64,000 nt of DNA from Streptomyces albus subsp. albus (GTDB taxonomy: Bacteria > Actinomycetota > Actinomycetes > Streptomycetales > Streptomycetaceae): the NCBI RefSeq assembly GCF_000725885.1, contig NZ_JODR01000010.1, forward strand, positions 62,001-126,000, given 5' to 3'. Numbering within the stretch: the first letter of the stretch is position 1; each line of letters opens with the position of its first letter. Both the position numbers and the translations under genes were made by a program. Shown piece by piece: positions 16,578 to 24,422 of this stretch. The notes beneath the pieces were generated by a model. The model ran no database searches and had not been told where the DNA came from. It was given only the letters and a program-made list of their open reading frames with translations.

Positions 16578-17615
16578 TCAGCGCAGCAGGTGGCGGCAGC
16601 CGGTGGGGACGCCCGCCTCCAGGTAGAGGGGGTGGCCCGACCGGCGGGCCCGCAGGGCGCAGCGGAGCCTCTCCAGGCGGTTGGGCGGCAGGAGCTGGGC
16701 GGCCTCGTCCTCGGTGACGAAGCGCCAGCCGCGCAGTTCGGCGCTGGGCAGCAGCAGGGCGGCGGCGTCGTCCTCGTCGAGCCGTCCGCCGTCGAACAGC
16801 AGCCGCATGCCGCCGAACGCGGGCGGGTGCGGGGGTTCCCAGTCGACCACCAGCAGTGCCGGTTCGCCGGTCAGCCGCAGCCCGAGTTCCTCGAAGACCT
16901 CGCGGACGCCGGCGACGCTCGGGGCCTCGCCGCGCTCCACGACGCCGCCGGGGAACTCCCATCCGGGTTTGTAGGTGGGATCGACGAGCAGCACCCGGTC
17001 GCGGTCGTCGAAGAGCAGTACACCGGCGGCGACGGTCTCCCCCGTGGGCTCGGGGGTCTGCACGATGTCCACGGCGCCCTCGCCCGCCCGGATCGCGTCG
17101 GCGAGGCGTTCGGCGGTGCGACGCGGGGTGAGGTGGGTGGTGTTGACGGTGTGCGCCTCGGCGGTGATCCAGGGCAACGCGGCCTGGTAGGGGTGCAGAT
17201 GGCCGAGGCACCAGGCGCGGGTGGTGCCGCCGTCGGCGGCGGCGCGGGCGTCGATGCGGGCGCGCAGGGCTGGTTCCTCGGCGTGCAGCAGCAGGTGCCG
17301 TACGGGTATACGGCGTGCGGCGAAGGCGCCGAACATCTCGTCCCGGTACTCGCGCCGGAGCAGCGTCATCGGGGTGATCAGCGGGCCCGGTACCTCGGTG
17401 AGCAGGGCGGCGGCCGTCTCCACGACGAGCCGCCGCCACGAGCGCAGGTCCTGGAAGTCGGCTATCTGGCCGAGGCGTTCCTTCGGCAGCATCCATCGCA
17501 GCCCGGCGCCGATGACCTCCGGGTCGTACAGCGTGCTGCCGGGGAGCAGGTCCAGGAGTTCGTACGCCGCAGTGGTCTTGCCCGCGCCGAACGCGCCGTT
17601 GAGCCAGACGATCAC
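16578..17615 (-). CDS. P-loop kinase-like/Nudix hydrolase fusion protein
   Basis: 345 residues. Residues 1-175 form an AAA/chloramphenicol-phosphotransferase-like kinase with a Walker A motif at the very start (NGAFGAGKTT) and a lid region (LHAEEPALRARIDAR). Residues about 190-320 form a Nudix hydrolase with the complete box GGVVERGEAPSVAGVREVFEELGL. The fusion suggests coupled phosphorylation and pyrophosphate hydrolysis of a nucleotide-like metabolite; the substrate is unknown. The start ATG at 17615 places the P-loop where the family expects it. Confidence 0.85.
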   Translation of the reverse strand: MIVWLNGAFGAGKTTAAYELLDLLPGSTLYDPEVIGAGLRWMLPKERLGQIADFQDLRSWRRLVVETAAALLTEVPGPLITPMTLLRREYRDEMFGAFAARRIPVRHLLLHAEEPALRARIDARAAADGGTTRAWCLGHLHPYQAALPWITAEAHTVNTTHLTPRRTAERLADAIRAGEGAVDIVQTPEPTGETVAAGVLLFDDRDRVLLVDPTYKPGWEFPGGVVERGEAPSVAGVREVFEELGLRLTGEPALLVVDWEPPHPPAFGGMRLLFDGGRLDEDDAAALLLPSAELRGWRFVTEDEAAQLLPPNRLERLRCALRARRSGHPLYLEAGVPTGCRHLLR

Positions 17616-17840
17616 GGTGGTCCCCCCTCATCCGTTGTCCCCCGTTCAGTTGCCCGCATCACCCGGTAGGGGAAACGCGCCGGGGCGGCTCTGACCCGGC
17701 CCGAGGAGGCACGGCGCCTGCGCCCCGGCGCGTTCGACGGGCGCTCACGACCCCCTGACGGTACGACACCGGGCGAACCGGCGCGCCCCACGAGACGTGC
17801 TGACGGAGGGATGGACGGGGAAGCGCTCAGGCAGGCGCGG

Positions 17841-18410
17841 TCAGCAGGGCGACCAGTGGGGGTCGCGGCCCGTGCCCGCCAGCAGCTTCTCGAAGGGGGT
17901 GGCGTCCGGCGGCACGGGGACCTCCTCGCCGAACACCCCGGCCTTGCGCGCCATGGGACCGATCTCCTCGAAGGCGGGGCGGATCTCCCCGAGGGCCGCC
18001 ATGTCGGGCCGGTACTCCTGGCCGGTGGCCCGGGCCAGGTCCCAGCCGTGGACAACCACGTCGCCGATCACCATGTGGGCCACGGTGCGCTGCGGCAGCC
18101 CCATGCCGGGCGAGACGCCGTCCAGCGCGTCGGGGGCCGACCACGCCTCGACCAGCTTCACGGTCTCCTCGCCGAAGCGGGACCGCCAGTCGCCGGTCAC
18201 GTAGTCGGGTGTGGTGGAGAAGTCGGCGGGTTCCTTGGCGGCGAGCCCCTGGAAGCTGACGACGACGTGGAAGAGGTGGTTGAGCAGCGCGTGGACGTCG
18301 TACTCCGCACAGGGGGTCGGGGCGGAGAGCTGATCGTCCGCAATGCCGCGGATCACCGGTTCGGTGGCCCGCGCCGCGCTGTCCATGAGAGGGGAGAGTG
18401 CGTTCGCCAT
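17841..18410 (-). CDS. TIGR03086-family metal-binding protein (DinB/mycothiol-dependent superfamily)
   Basis: 189 residues from ATG 18410. It follows the TIGR03086 pattern: TPCAEYDVHALLNHLFHVV in the first helices, VAHMVIGDVVVHGWDLARATG with the metal-binding histidines, and a short C-terminal stretch naming the chain end (FEKLLAGTGRDPHW). Relatives are helical-bundle proteins related to mycothiol-dependent isomerases. It is divergent from an AraC gene 75 bases away, which may control it. Confidence 0.82.
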   Translation of the reverse strand: MANALSPLMDSAARATEPVIRGIADDQLSAPTPCAEYDVHALLNHLFHVVVSFQGLAAKEPADFSTTPDYVTGDWRSRFGEETVKLVEAWSAPDALDGVSPGMGLPQRTVAHMVIGDVVVHGWDLARATGQEYRPDMAALGEIRPAFEEIGPMARKAGVFGEEVPVPPDATPFEKLLAGTGRDPHWSPC

Positions 18411-18485
18411 GCGGCCAAGGTATGCCCGGCCACCACCCGGCGGCTTGAAGAAACGCGACACTCGCCCCCGCAATAGGATCACCCC

Positions 18486-19835
18486 ATGACGGGTCCGGGC
18501 GGGGCGAACTGCCGCACACACGGCGCGGGACGGGACAGCTTCACCGGCGTCCCCGCGACTTCCGGACCTCCCGGCCGTTCCGGCGTCTCCGCTGTCTCCG
18601 GGCCGCCCGGCCGTTCCCGCGTCCCCGCTGCTTCCGGCGCTCCCGGCGGTTTCGGTGATGCCGAAGGTTCCGGCGTCCCCGGCGATCTCAGCAGCCCCAC
18701 CGATCTCACCGCCCGCACCGACCTGGCCGACCCCACCGGCTCCGTCGTCCCCGCCCACCTCGCCGACCGCGCCGCTTCCGCCGACCTCGCCGATTCGACC
18801 GGTCTCGCCGATTCGACGGGTCTCGGTTCCACCGACCTCGCCGATACAACCGGTCTCGCCCATATCAAAGGCTTCGGCGCCCCCACCGGGCCGCCCGTGC
18901 CGCGGCGGGCCGGGGGCCGGCCCCTCCCGGCAGCCGCCGAGGGGACGCGCCGGGACACGCGGGGCATCGTCGAGGCGCCCGAACTGCTGGCGCGGGTACG
19001 TTTCCGCCGCAGACCGGCCGCCCCCGCACTGCGGCGCTGGGTCGAGCACTACTGGCTGATCGACTGGGACCTCACTCAGCCGTACGTCGCGCAGGTGGTG
19101 CCGCATCCGTGTGTCAACGTCGTCTTCGAACGGCGCGGCCCGGCGGGGCTCGCCCCCGGGGCGGGGGTGGTGGCCGGCCCGGCGTCCGAGCTGTTCACCA
19201 CCAAGCTGGAGGGGGTGGGCCGGGTGTGCGGCATCCAGTTCCGGCCGGGGGGCTTCCGCCCCTTCCTGACGCCGCCCCGCCCCCTGACCACGCTCACGGG
19301 CGGGCAGCTGCCCCTGCCCGCGGTGTTCGGCGACGGCGAAGCGGTGACGGCGGCACCGTCCCGGGTGCTCGACCCCACGTCGGAGGACGCGCGCGTGGCC
19401 GCGCTCGACGGGTTCCTGCTGTCCCTCTCCCCCGTCGCCGACCCGCAGGCGGACCGGGCCATGGCGCTGGCCGGACGGATCCGGCACGACCGTTCCGTAC
19501 GGCGGGTGGAGGAGCTGGCGGCGGACGAGGGGCTGTCGGTGCGCGCGCTCCAGCGCCTGTTCGCCGCCTACGTCGGTATCGGCCCCAAACAGGCGATCCT
19601 CCGCTACCGGGTGCACGAGGCGCTGGAGCACGCCACCGAACACCGCACGACCGACTGGGCGGCCCTGGCGTCGGAGCTGGGCTACAGCGACCAGGCGCAC
19701 CTCGTCCGCGACTTCACCGCGGCGGTCGGCCTCACCCCGGCCGCGTACGCCGCCCGCTGCGGCGGCGGTGCCACGAGCCGTCACTACGGTCACGAGGGGG
19801 AGCCCGCGGCCGGCAGGCAGGTTCCGCACAGCTGA
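18486..19835 (+). CDS. AraC-family transcriptional regulator with repetitive N-terminal extension
   Basis: 449 residues from ATG 18486, with AGGA 6 bases upstream. Residues about 165-290 are the DUF6597/AraC sensor domain (LRRWVEHYWLIDWDL, PHPCVNVVFE, GIQFRPGGFRPFL). The C-terminal double HTH includes VEELAADEGLSVRALQRLFAAYVGIGPK and SELGYSDQAHLVRDFTAAVGLTPAAY. The first 155 residues are an unusual low-complexity region with Gly/Ser/Pro and near-repeats of L-A-D-S/T-T-G. A shorter start is possible, but no internal ATG/GTG with a ribosome site stands out just before the sensor domain. Confidence 0.82.
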   Translation: MTGPGGANCRTHGAGRDSFTGVPATSGPPGRSGVSAVSGPPGRSRVPAASGAPGGFGDAEGSGVPGDLSSPTDLTARTDLADPTGSVVPAHLADRAASADLADSTGLADSTGLGSTDLADTTGLAHIKGFGAPTGPPVPRRAGGRPLPAAAEGTRRDTRGIVEAPELLARVRFRRRPAAPALRRWVEHYWLIDWDLTQPYVAQVVPHPCVNVVFERRGPAGLAPGAGVVAGPASELFTTKLEGVGRVCGIQFRPGGFRPFLTPPRPLTTLTGGQLPLPAVFGDGEAVTAAPSRVLDPTSEDARVAALDGFLLSLSPVADPQADRAMALAGRIRHDRSVRRVEELAADEGLSVRALQRLFAAYVGIGPKQAILRYRVHEALEHATEHRTTDWAALASELGYSDQAHLVRDFTAAVGLTPAAYAARCGGGATSRHYGHEGEPAAGRQVPHS

Positions 19836-20047
19836 CCGGTCCGCACATCCGTGCCGCGCCCCCGGTCGGCGGCCCTCGCCGGGCGAGGTGGGGCCGGGCG
19901 TCCACGTGTGCCGGGCGCACGGGTGGTTACCCGCTGGCTGCGGCGTTCCACCGGGGCGCCGCGCCTGGAGGAGACGGCGCCCGCTCCCGCGACGGTCGGG
20001 CGGGCCCGGACGAACCGGAATCCGTCGCACCGAGGAGGCCGGAGACC

Positions 20048-20374
20048 ATGTCAGGACATCATTCCGACGCCCTGCCGCTGCCCGATTACGACCAGTTGCC
20101 CGCCGGGAGCGTGGAGCACCGGATCAGGTCGCTGGAGAGCAACGAGGTGCGGCAGCTCCTGGAGCACGAGCGGGGCCACGCCGACCGGCCGCAGGTCAAG
20201 GAGGTCCTCACCGCACGCCTCGAACAGCTCGCGTCGGGCGCACAGCCGTCCGGGGGTGACGCGCGTGCCGAGGGCCCGGATGTCCCGACCGGTGCCCGGG
20301 GCGGCTCCTCGGTCTCGCCTGCGAGCGCCGCGGAGCCGGACGAGCCGCTGCGGCACGGCAAGTACGAACCCTGA
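20048..20374 (+). CDS. DUF8129-type small protein
   Basis: 108 residues from ATG 20048 behind AGGAGG. The conserved block is LPLPDYDQLPAGSVEHRIRSLESNEVRQLLEHERGHADRP.VKEVL.ARLEQL, a short helical domain found in many streptomycete proteins; the C-terminal 45 residues are disordered and polar. The function is unknown. The 210-base gap upstream shows no gene. Confidence 0.78.
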   Translation: MSGHHSDALPLPDYDQLPAGSVEHRIRSLESNEVRQLLEHERGHADRPQVKEVLTARLEQLASGAQPSGGDARAEGPDVPTGARGGSSVSPASAAEPDEPLRHGKYEP

Positions 20375-20509
20375 GAACGGCAAGCGGGAGACGTGAGCGG
20401 GGCGGGTGCCGGACCACTTGCGCCGGCCCCGTACTCCCGGAAGCCGGCCACCCTCACCGGCCGGTCGGCCGGCTGCCCCGCCACCGGGCGCCCCGGCCCC
20501 CTCTCAGAC

Positions 20510-20532
20510 CGCGCCCCGCCTCACGGGGCGCG
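20510..20532. terminator. Candidate terminator hairpin between convergent genes
   Basis: Nine-base arms CGCGCCCCG (20510-20518) and CGGGGCGCG (20524-20532) flank a 5-base loop, between the stops of the DUF8129 gene (20374) and the ROK kinase gene (20565). There is no T-tract, as is usual in this GC-rich genome. Confidence 0.4.
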
Positions 20533-20564
20533 CCCGCGCACCGGCCGGGCGAGTCCGTGCCGAC

Positions 20565-21509
20565 TCAGGCCACCTCCGCGCCGAGTGCCCGCCACCCGGC
20601 GGCAGCCGCGCCCACGAGTCCGGCGTCGGTGCCGGTGGTCGCCGGGGCGATCTCCAGTCCCTGGACGTAGGGCAGCGTGGCGTACCGGGTGAGTTCGGCG
20701 CGCAGCGGCGTGAAGAGAACATCGCCCGCGCGGGCGACCCCGCCTCCGATGACGGCGATCTCGATCTCGACGAGGGCGGCCGTGGCGGCGATGCCCGCGG
20801 CGAGGGCGCGTGCGGCTCGGGCAAAGGCCGCCCGTGCGAGCAGGTCGCCCGCACGGGCGGCGGCGGCGACTCCGGCGGCGGTGGCGTCCCCGTCGGGGCC
20901 GGGCTGCCAGCCGGCCGCCAGGGCGTGCCGGGCGATGTTGGTGCCGCTCGCGATGGTCTCGACGCAGCCATGCCCGCCGCAGGGGCACAGTTCGCCGTCC
21001 ATGTCGACGCTGATGTGTCCGATGTGCCCGGCGTTTCCGGTGGGTCCGGAGTGAAGGACACCGCCGAGGACGAGTCCGCCGCCGACTCCGGTGGAGACGA
21101 CCATGCACAGCGCGTCGGCGCGTCCGCGGGCCGCGCCCTGCCAGTGTTCGGCCGCGGCGATGGCGGGGCCGTCGCCGATGAGCGAGACGGGAAGCGCGCC
21201 GACGCGGTCGCGGACGCCGGCGACCAGGGGGTGATCGCGCCAGACGGGGATGTTGACGGGGCTGACGGTGCCGGCCTTGGCGTCCACCGGTCCGGCGCTG
21301 CCGATGCCGACTGCGCGGACCCGGTCCCAGTCGGGTGCGGTGGTCAGTTCGCGCAGGACGTCGTCCACGGCGTCGCTCATCCTGGCGGCGCTCTCCCGTG
21401 CGGGAGTGGGCCGCTGTGTGCGGACGAGCAGTCTGCCGTCGCCGTCCACCAGGGCACCCGCGATCTTGGTACCGCCGATGTCGAGCGCGGCGACGAGGTC
21501 GTTGGGCAT
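20565..21509 (-). CDS. ROK-family sugar kinase (glucokinase-like)
   Basis: 314 residues from ATG 21509. It has the phosphate-binding DIGGTKIAGALVDGDG at the N-terminus, an active-site aspartate in SLIGDGPAIAAAEHW, the ROK signature GNAGHIGHISVDMDGELCPCGGHGCVE with the zinc-binding Cys/His, and a C-terminal glycine-rich GTDAGLVGAAAAG. It lacks an HTH, so it is the kinase rather than the regulator branch. It is divergent from a LacI gene with a LacI-type operator between them, which supports sugar-responsive control. Confidence 0.88.
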   Translation of the reverse strand: MPNDLVAALDIGGTKIAGALVDGDGRLLVRTQRPTPARESAARMSDAVDDVLRELTTAPDWDRVRAVGIGSAGPVDAKAGTVSPVNIPVWRDHPLVAGVRDRVGALPVSLIGDGPAIAAAEHWQGAARGRADALCMVVSTGVGGGLVLGGVLHSGPTGNAGHIGHISVDMDGELCPCGGHGCVETIASGTNIARHALAAGWQPGPDGDATAAGVAAAARAGDLLARAAFARAARALAAGIAATAALVEIEIAVIGGGVARAGDVLFTPLRAELTRYATLPYVQGLEIAPATTGTDAGLVGAAAAGWRALGAEVA

Positions 21510-21582
21510 GGGCAGTTGACTCCTGCGCGTACGTGGGACCCGCGCCGGGCGCGGGTGGGGCCGGACAAGTCTTCCGCCAACT

Positions 21583-21594
21583 GACAACGTTGTC
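21583..21594. promoter_or_regulatory. LacI-type operator, perfect 12-bp palindrome
   Basis: GACAACGTTGTC is a perfect palindrome with the central CG typical of LacI-family operators. It lies in the ROK kinase/LacI intergenic region about 75 bases from the kinase start and 100 from the preferred LacI start. The adjacent LacI protein is the likely binder. Confidence 0.65.
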
Positions 21595-21693
21595 CAGCCC
21601 CGACCCGCCACCGGGGCTATGCTGCACCTGCCGCGCTCGCAGCCGGCCTCCCCGCACGTATCCGACAAGGCACCCGACAAGGACACCAGCGCT

Positions 21694-22851
21694 GTGGCCC
21701 ACGCCTCCGACGCCTCCGGCAGCACCGGCTCCGCGCAGCCGCAGGCCGCCCCCGCCACCGGCTCCCCCACCGGCTCGGCCGAAGCGGCCGGGGCCGCGGC
21801 GACGCCGCCGGGCCGCGCCGGGCGCCGGCACGCGGGCCGTCCCACGATGAAGGACGTGGCGGCACGGGCCGGGGTCGGCCTCAAGACGGTCTCCCGCGTC
21901 GTCAACGGCGAGGCGGGCGTCTCCAGCGACACCGAGCGGCGGGTGCGGGAGGCCATCACCTCGCTCGGTTTCCGCCGCAACGACAGCGCCCGGGTGCTGC
22001 GCAAGGGCACGACGGCGAGCATCGGACTGGTCGTGGAGGATCTGGCCGATCCGTTCTACTCCCCGCTCAGCCGGGCGGTCGAGGAGGTGGCGCGGGCCCA
22101 CGGCGCGCTGCTGATCAACGGTTCGAGCGCCGAGGACCCGGAGCGGGAACGCGAGCTGGCGCTGGCCCTGTGCGCGCGGCGGGTGGACGGACTGGTGATC
22201 GTCCCGGCCAGTGACGACCACCGCTATCTTGCCCCCGAGATCGCCGCCGGGGTCGCGACGGTCTTCCTGGACCGGCCGCCGGGGCGGATAGAGGCCGACA
22301 TGGTGCTCTCCGACAGCTTCGAGGGGGCGCGGGCCGGGGTCGCCCACTTGATCGCGCACGGTCACCGGCGGATCGGTTTCATCGGCGACAAGCCCGGCAT
22401 CCACACGGCCAAGGAGCGGCTGCGGGGCTACCGGACGGCGATGGCCGAGGCAGGGCTGCCGGTGGCGGCACCGTGGGTGGCGCTGGGGCCGACGGACGCG
22501 GAACGGGTGCGGGCGGACGCGGCCCGCATGCTGGACGGCAGTGGGGGCGCGGAGCCGGTCACCGCGTTCTTCTCCGGCAACAACCGGGTGACGGTGACGC
22601 TGGTGCGGGTGCTGGCCGCGCCGGACCGGCGGGAGCGTCCGGTGGCACTGGTCGGCTTCGACGACTTCGAGCTGGCCGATCTGCTCTCGCCGCCGGTGAC
22701 GGTGATCGCGCAGGACCCGGCGGATCTGGGCCGCAGCGCCGCCGAGCTGCTGTTCCGGCGGCTGGACGGGGCGGACGACGCGCCGCGTACCGTCTCCCGT
22801 CCCACGACGCTGATCGCCCGGGGTTCGGGCGAGATCCCGCCGGCCGACTGA
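21694..22851 (+). CDS. LacI-family transcriptional regulator
   Basis: 385 residues from GTG 21694 (AAGGA about 10 bases upstream). ATG 21619 would add 25 residues but overlaps a TATGCT -10-like hexamer. After a Ser/Ala/Gly-rich leader, the HTH reads RPTMKDVAARAGVGLKTVSRVVNGEAGVS with hinge ARVLRKG. The periplasmic-binding-like sensor follows: IGLVVEDLADPFYSPL, VDGLVIVPAS, HRRIGFIGDKPGI, and FSGNNRVTVTLVRVL. It probably represses the divergent ROK kinase and itself through the palindrome at 21583. Confidence 0.88.
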   Translation: MAHASDASGSTGSAQPQAAPATGSPTGSAEAAGAAATPPGRAGRRHAGRPTMKDVAARAGVGLKTVSRVVNGEAGVSSDTERRVREAITSLGFRRNDSARVLRKGTTASIGLVVEDLADPFYSPLSRAVEEVARAHGALLINGSSAEDPERERELALALCARRVDGLVIVPASDDHRYLAPEIAAGVATVFLDRPPGRIEADMVLSDSFEGARAGVAHLIAHGHRRIGFIGDKPGIHTAKERLRGYRTAMAEAGLPVAAPWVALGPTDAERVRADAARMLDGSGGAEPVTAFFSGNNRVTVTLVRVLAAPDRRERPVALVGFDDFELADLLSPPVTVIAQDPADLGRSAAELLFRRLDGADDAPRTVSRPTTLIARGSGEIPPAD

Positions 22852-22880
22852 GCCGGCACCGTCCGCGCGGGCGGTGGGCA

Positions 22881-23078
22881 GGTCGCCCGCAGGGATGGTC
22901 CCGGTGCCTTCCACCTCGACAACTCCTGACACCAGTGCTCCCGGCGCCTGCGGGGATGGTCCCCGCGGCCGGTCCGGGCAACCGCTTTCCGGGGTGTACC
23001 CCCCGCACCTGCGGGGATGGTCCCCCGCAGGACTGAACGAACAGGCCATGGCCCGTGCTCCCCGCGGGGATGGGTCCC
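22881..23078 (+). CRISPR. Short, decayed type I-E-like CRISPR array without cas genes
   Basis: Four repeat copies: a truncated one at 22881-22902, a full 29-mer at 22935-22963 (starts GTGCTCCC, ends GGGGATGGTCCC), a 29-mer at 22996-23024 with several changes at its left end, and one at 23055-23078 with a 5-base internal deletion. Spacers are 22903-22934 (32), 22964-22995 (32) and 23025-23054 (30). Repeat length, ending and spacer size match actinobacterial type I-E arrays. No cas gene lies in the window. Confidence 0.8.
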
Positions 23079-23121
23079 CCCAACCGGCAACGGCGGCCCG
23101 GTCCCTCGCCGGACGGCGCCG

Positions 23122-23976
23122 TCAGGGCACGGGGACGCGGACCGGTCCGACGGTGCTGACCTCGGCAGCCGCGCTCACGGTGACGCGGGCGCCGCGCGGA
23201 CAGTCGACGAGCCGGTCGGCCATGCCGCACGTCCGCATCTCGGTGAGGAAGTCCTCGAGCGGGGAGGCGAAGACGGTGTAGTCGTCGTAGTGCACCGGGA
23301 GCACCAGGCGGGGCCGCAGGAGCTGTGCCAGTGCGGCGCCCTGCCGTCCGTCCATGGTGACGACCTTGCCGCCGGGCAGGGTGGTGCCGCCCAGGTGGAG
23401 GACTGCCAGACCGAGGTCGGGGCAGCGGGCGCCGATCTCGCGCAGCCCCTCGAAGACGAGGGTGTCGCCGCTGAGGTAGATCCGCAGCCGTACCGGCCCG
23501 CCGGCGGGCCCGCACTCCAGCAGGCTGCCCATCACCGGGGGCAGCAGCCTCTCCAGCGGGCCGAAGGCGTGCCGTGCGGGCAGGGCTGTGACCTTCACCC
23601 GGCTGTCTCCGCGCACCAGTGTGTGGCTCTCCCAGGTGCGCAGTCCCATCGCCCGGCGGAAGCCCTGGACGCCTTGGAGGAAGCGGGCGGCGTGTGGGGT
23701 GGTCAGGACGGGGAGGGACCGGTCGAGTCCGCGGCGGGCGACCCGGTCCCAGTGGTCGCCGTGCAGGTGGGAGAGGAGCACGGCGTCCAGGTCGGGCGGC
23801 AGGTCCTCGATGCCGACGGCGGGTTCGGTCAGCCGCCGGGACACCAGCCCGTAGCCGAGGTGGGCGTGTTGGCCCTGGTGCAGGAAGTTGGGGTCGGTCA
23901 GCAGGGTGAGCTCGCCGTAGCGGATGAGCAGGGTGGCGTTGCCGATGAAGAGGATCTCGGCGCGGTCGTCGTCCAT
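23122..23976 (-). CDS. Metallo-beta-lactamase-fold hydrolase (UlaG/lactonase-like)
   Basis: 284 residues from ATG 23976 with GGAGGTG 4 bases upstream. The metal motif is LLSHLHGDHWD, preceded by IGNATLLIRYGELTLLTDPNF, which is characteristic of the UlaG/NAPE-PLD-like branch; further ligands are probably in YLSGDT and VLPVHYDDY. The substrate is unknown. The neighbouring nicotinate cluster is on the opposite strand, so common function is not implied. Confidence 0.85.
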   Translation of the reverse strand: MDDDRAEILFIGNATLLIRYGELTLLTDPNFLHQGQHAHLGYGLVSRRLTEPAVGIEDLPPDLDAVLLSHLHGDHWDRVARRGLDRSLPVLTTPHAARFLQGVQGFRRAMGLRTWESHTLVRGDSRVKVTALPARHAFGPLERLLPPVMGSLLECGPAGGPVRLRIYLSGDTLVFEGLREIGARCPDLGLAVLHLGGTTLPGGKVVTMDGRQGAALAQLLRPRLVLPVHYDDYTVFASPLEDFLTEMRTCGMADRLVDCPRGARVTVSAAAEVSTVGPVRVPVP

Positions 23977-24422
23977 GGTCCACCTCCGCCCTGCCCGGTA
24001 CCCAGCTGTCGCGGGCGTGTGCACACCTCTTGCCAAGGCGAGTTAGTACGTGTTCGGATTATCTCTGTCGGCAGCGCTCCCGACCGGAAGAGGCGCTGGT
24101 CATCGCCGCGTGCGGACGTGATGACCGGCTGCACACCCCGCTCGTCGTCCGCCTGTGCACGCTTCGTCCCCACACCCCGGCACCCGAGTCGACCCACTCC
24201 CACCCCCTCCGTTCGTCTTCCCGGACTGTTCCGTACGCGTTTGCCCGCTTTCCGTACGCCTCTTCTGTACGCCTCGGCCGTTGTCCAGGGCTCTCCCAGC
24301 CCTGCCCGGGCCCGGCCCCGCTTCCCCTCCTCCGCCCTTCCGGCCGGCCCGTCGCCGTCGCCCGGGCCCCCGCGCGCTGTCCGCACCCACACCTGCCCGA
24401 AGACACCCCAGGGAGGTACCCC
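23977..24422. promoter_or_regulatory. Divergent 446-base control region before the nicotinate cluster
   Basis: No gene is seen. It contains the perfect 10-bp palindrome GTGTGCACAC (24017-24026), CTTGCCAAGG close by, a relatively AT-rich stretch around 24040-24070 and three GTACGC hexamers (24233, 24254, 24267). The promoter of the cluster starting at 24423 should lie here; which element the MarR protein binds is not determinable by eye. Confidence 0.35.

Noticed and set aside
13431..17669. A plus-strand open frame of about 1,400 codons
   Set aside because: It is a GC-bias shadow: it runs antisense through the reductase and kinase-Nudix genes and out of frame through the M20 gene, and its product is Gly/Ala/Arg-rich without any motif.
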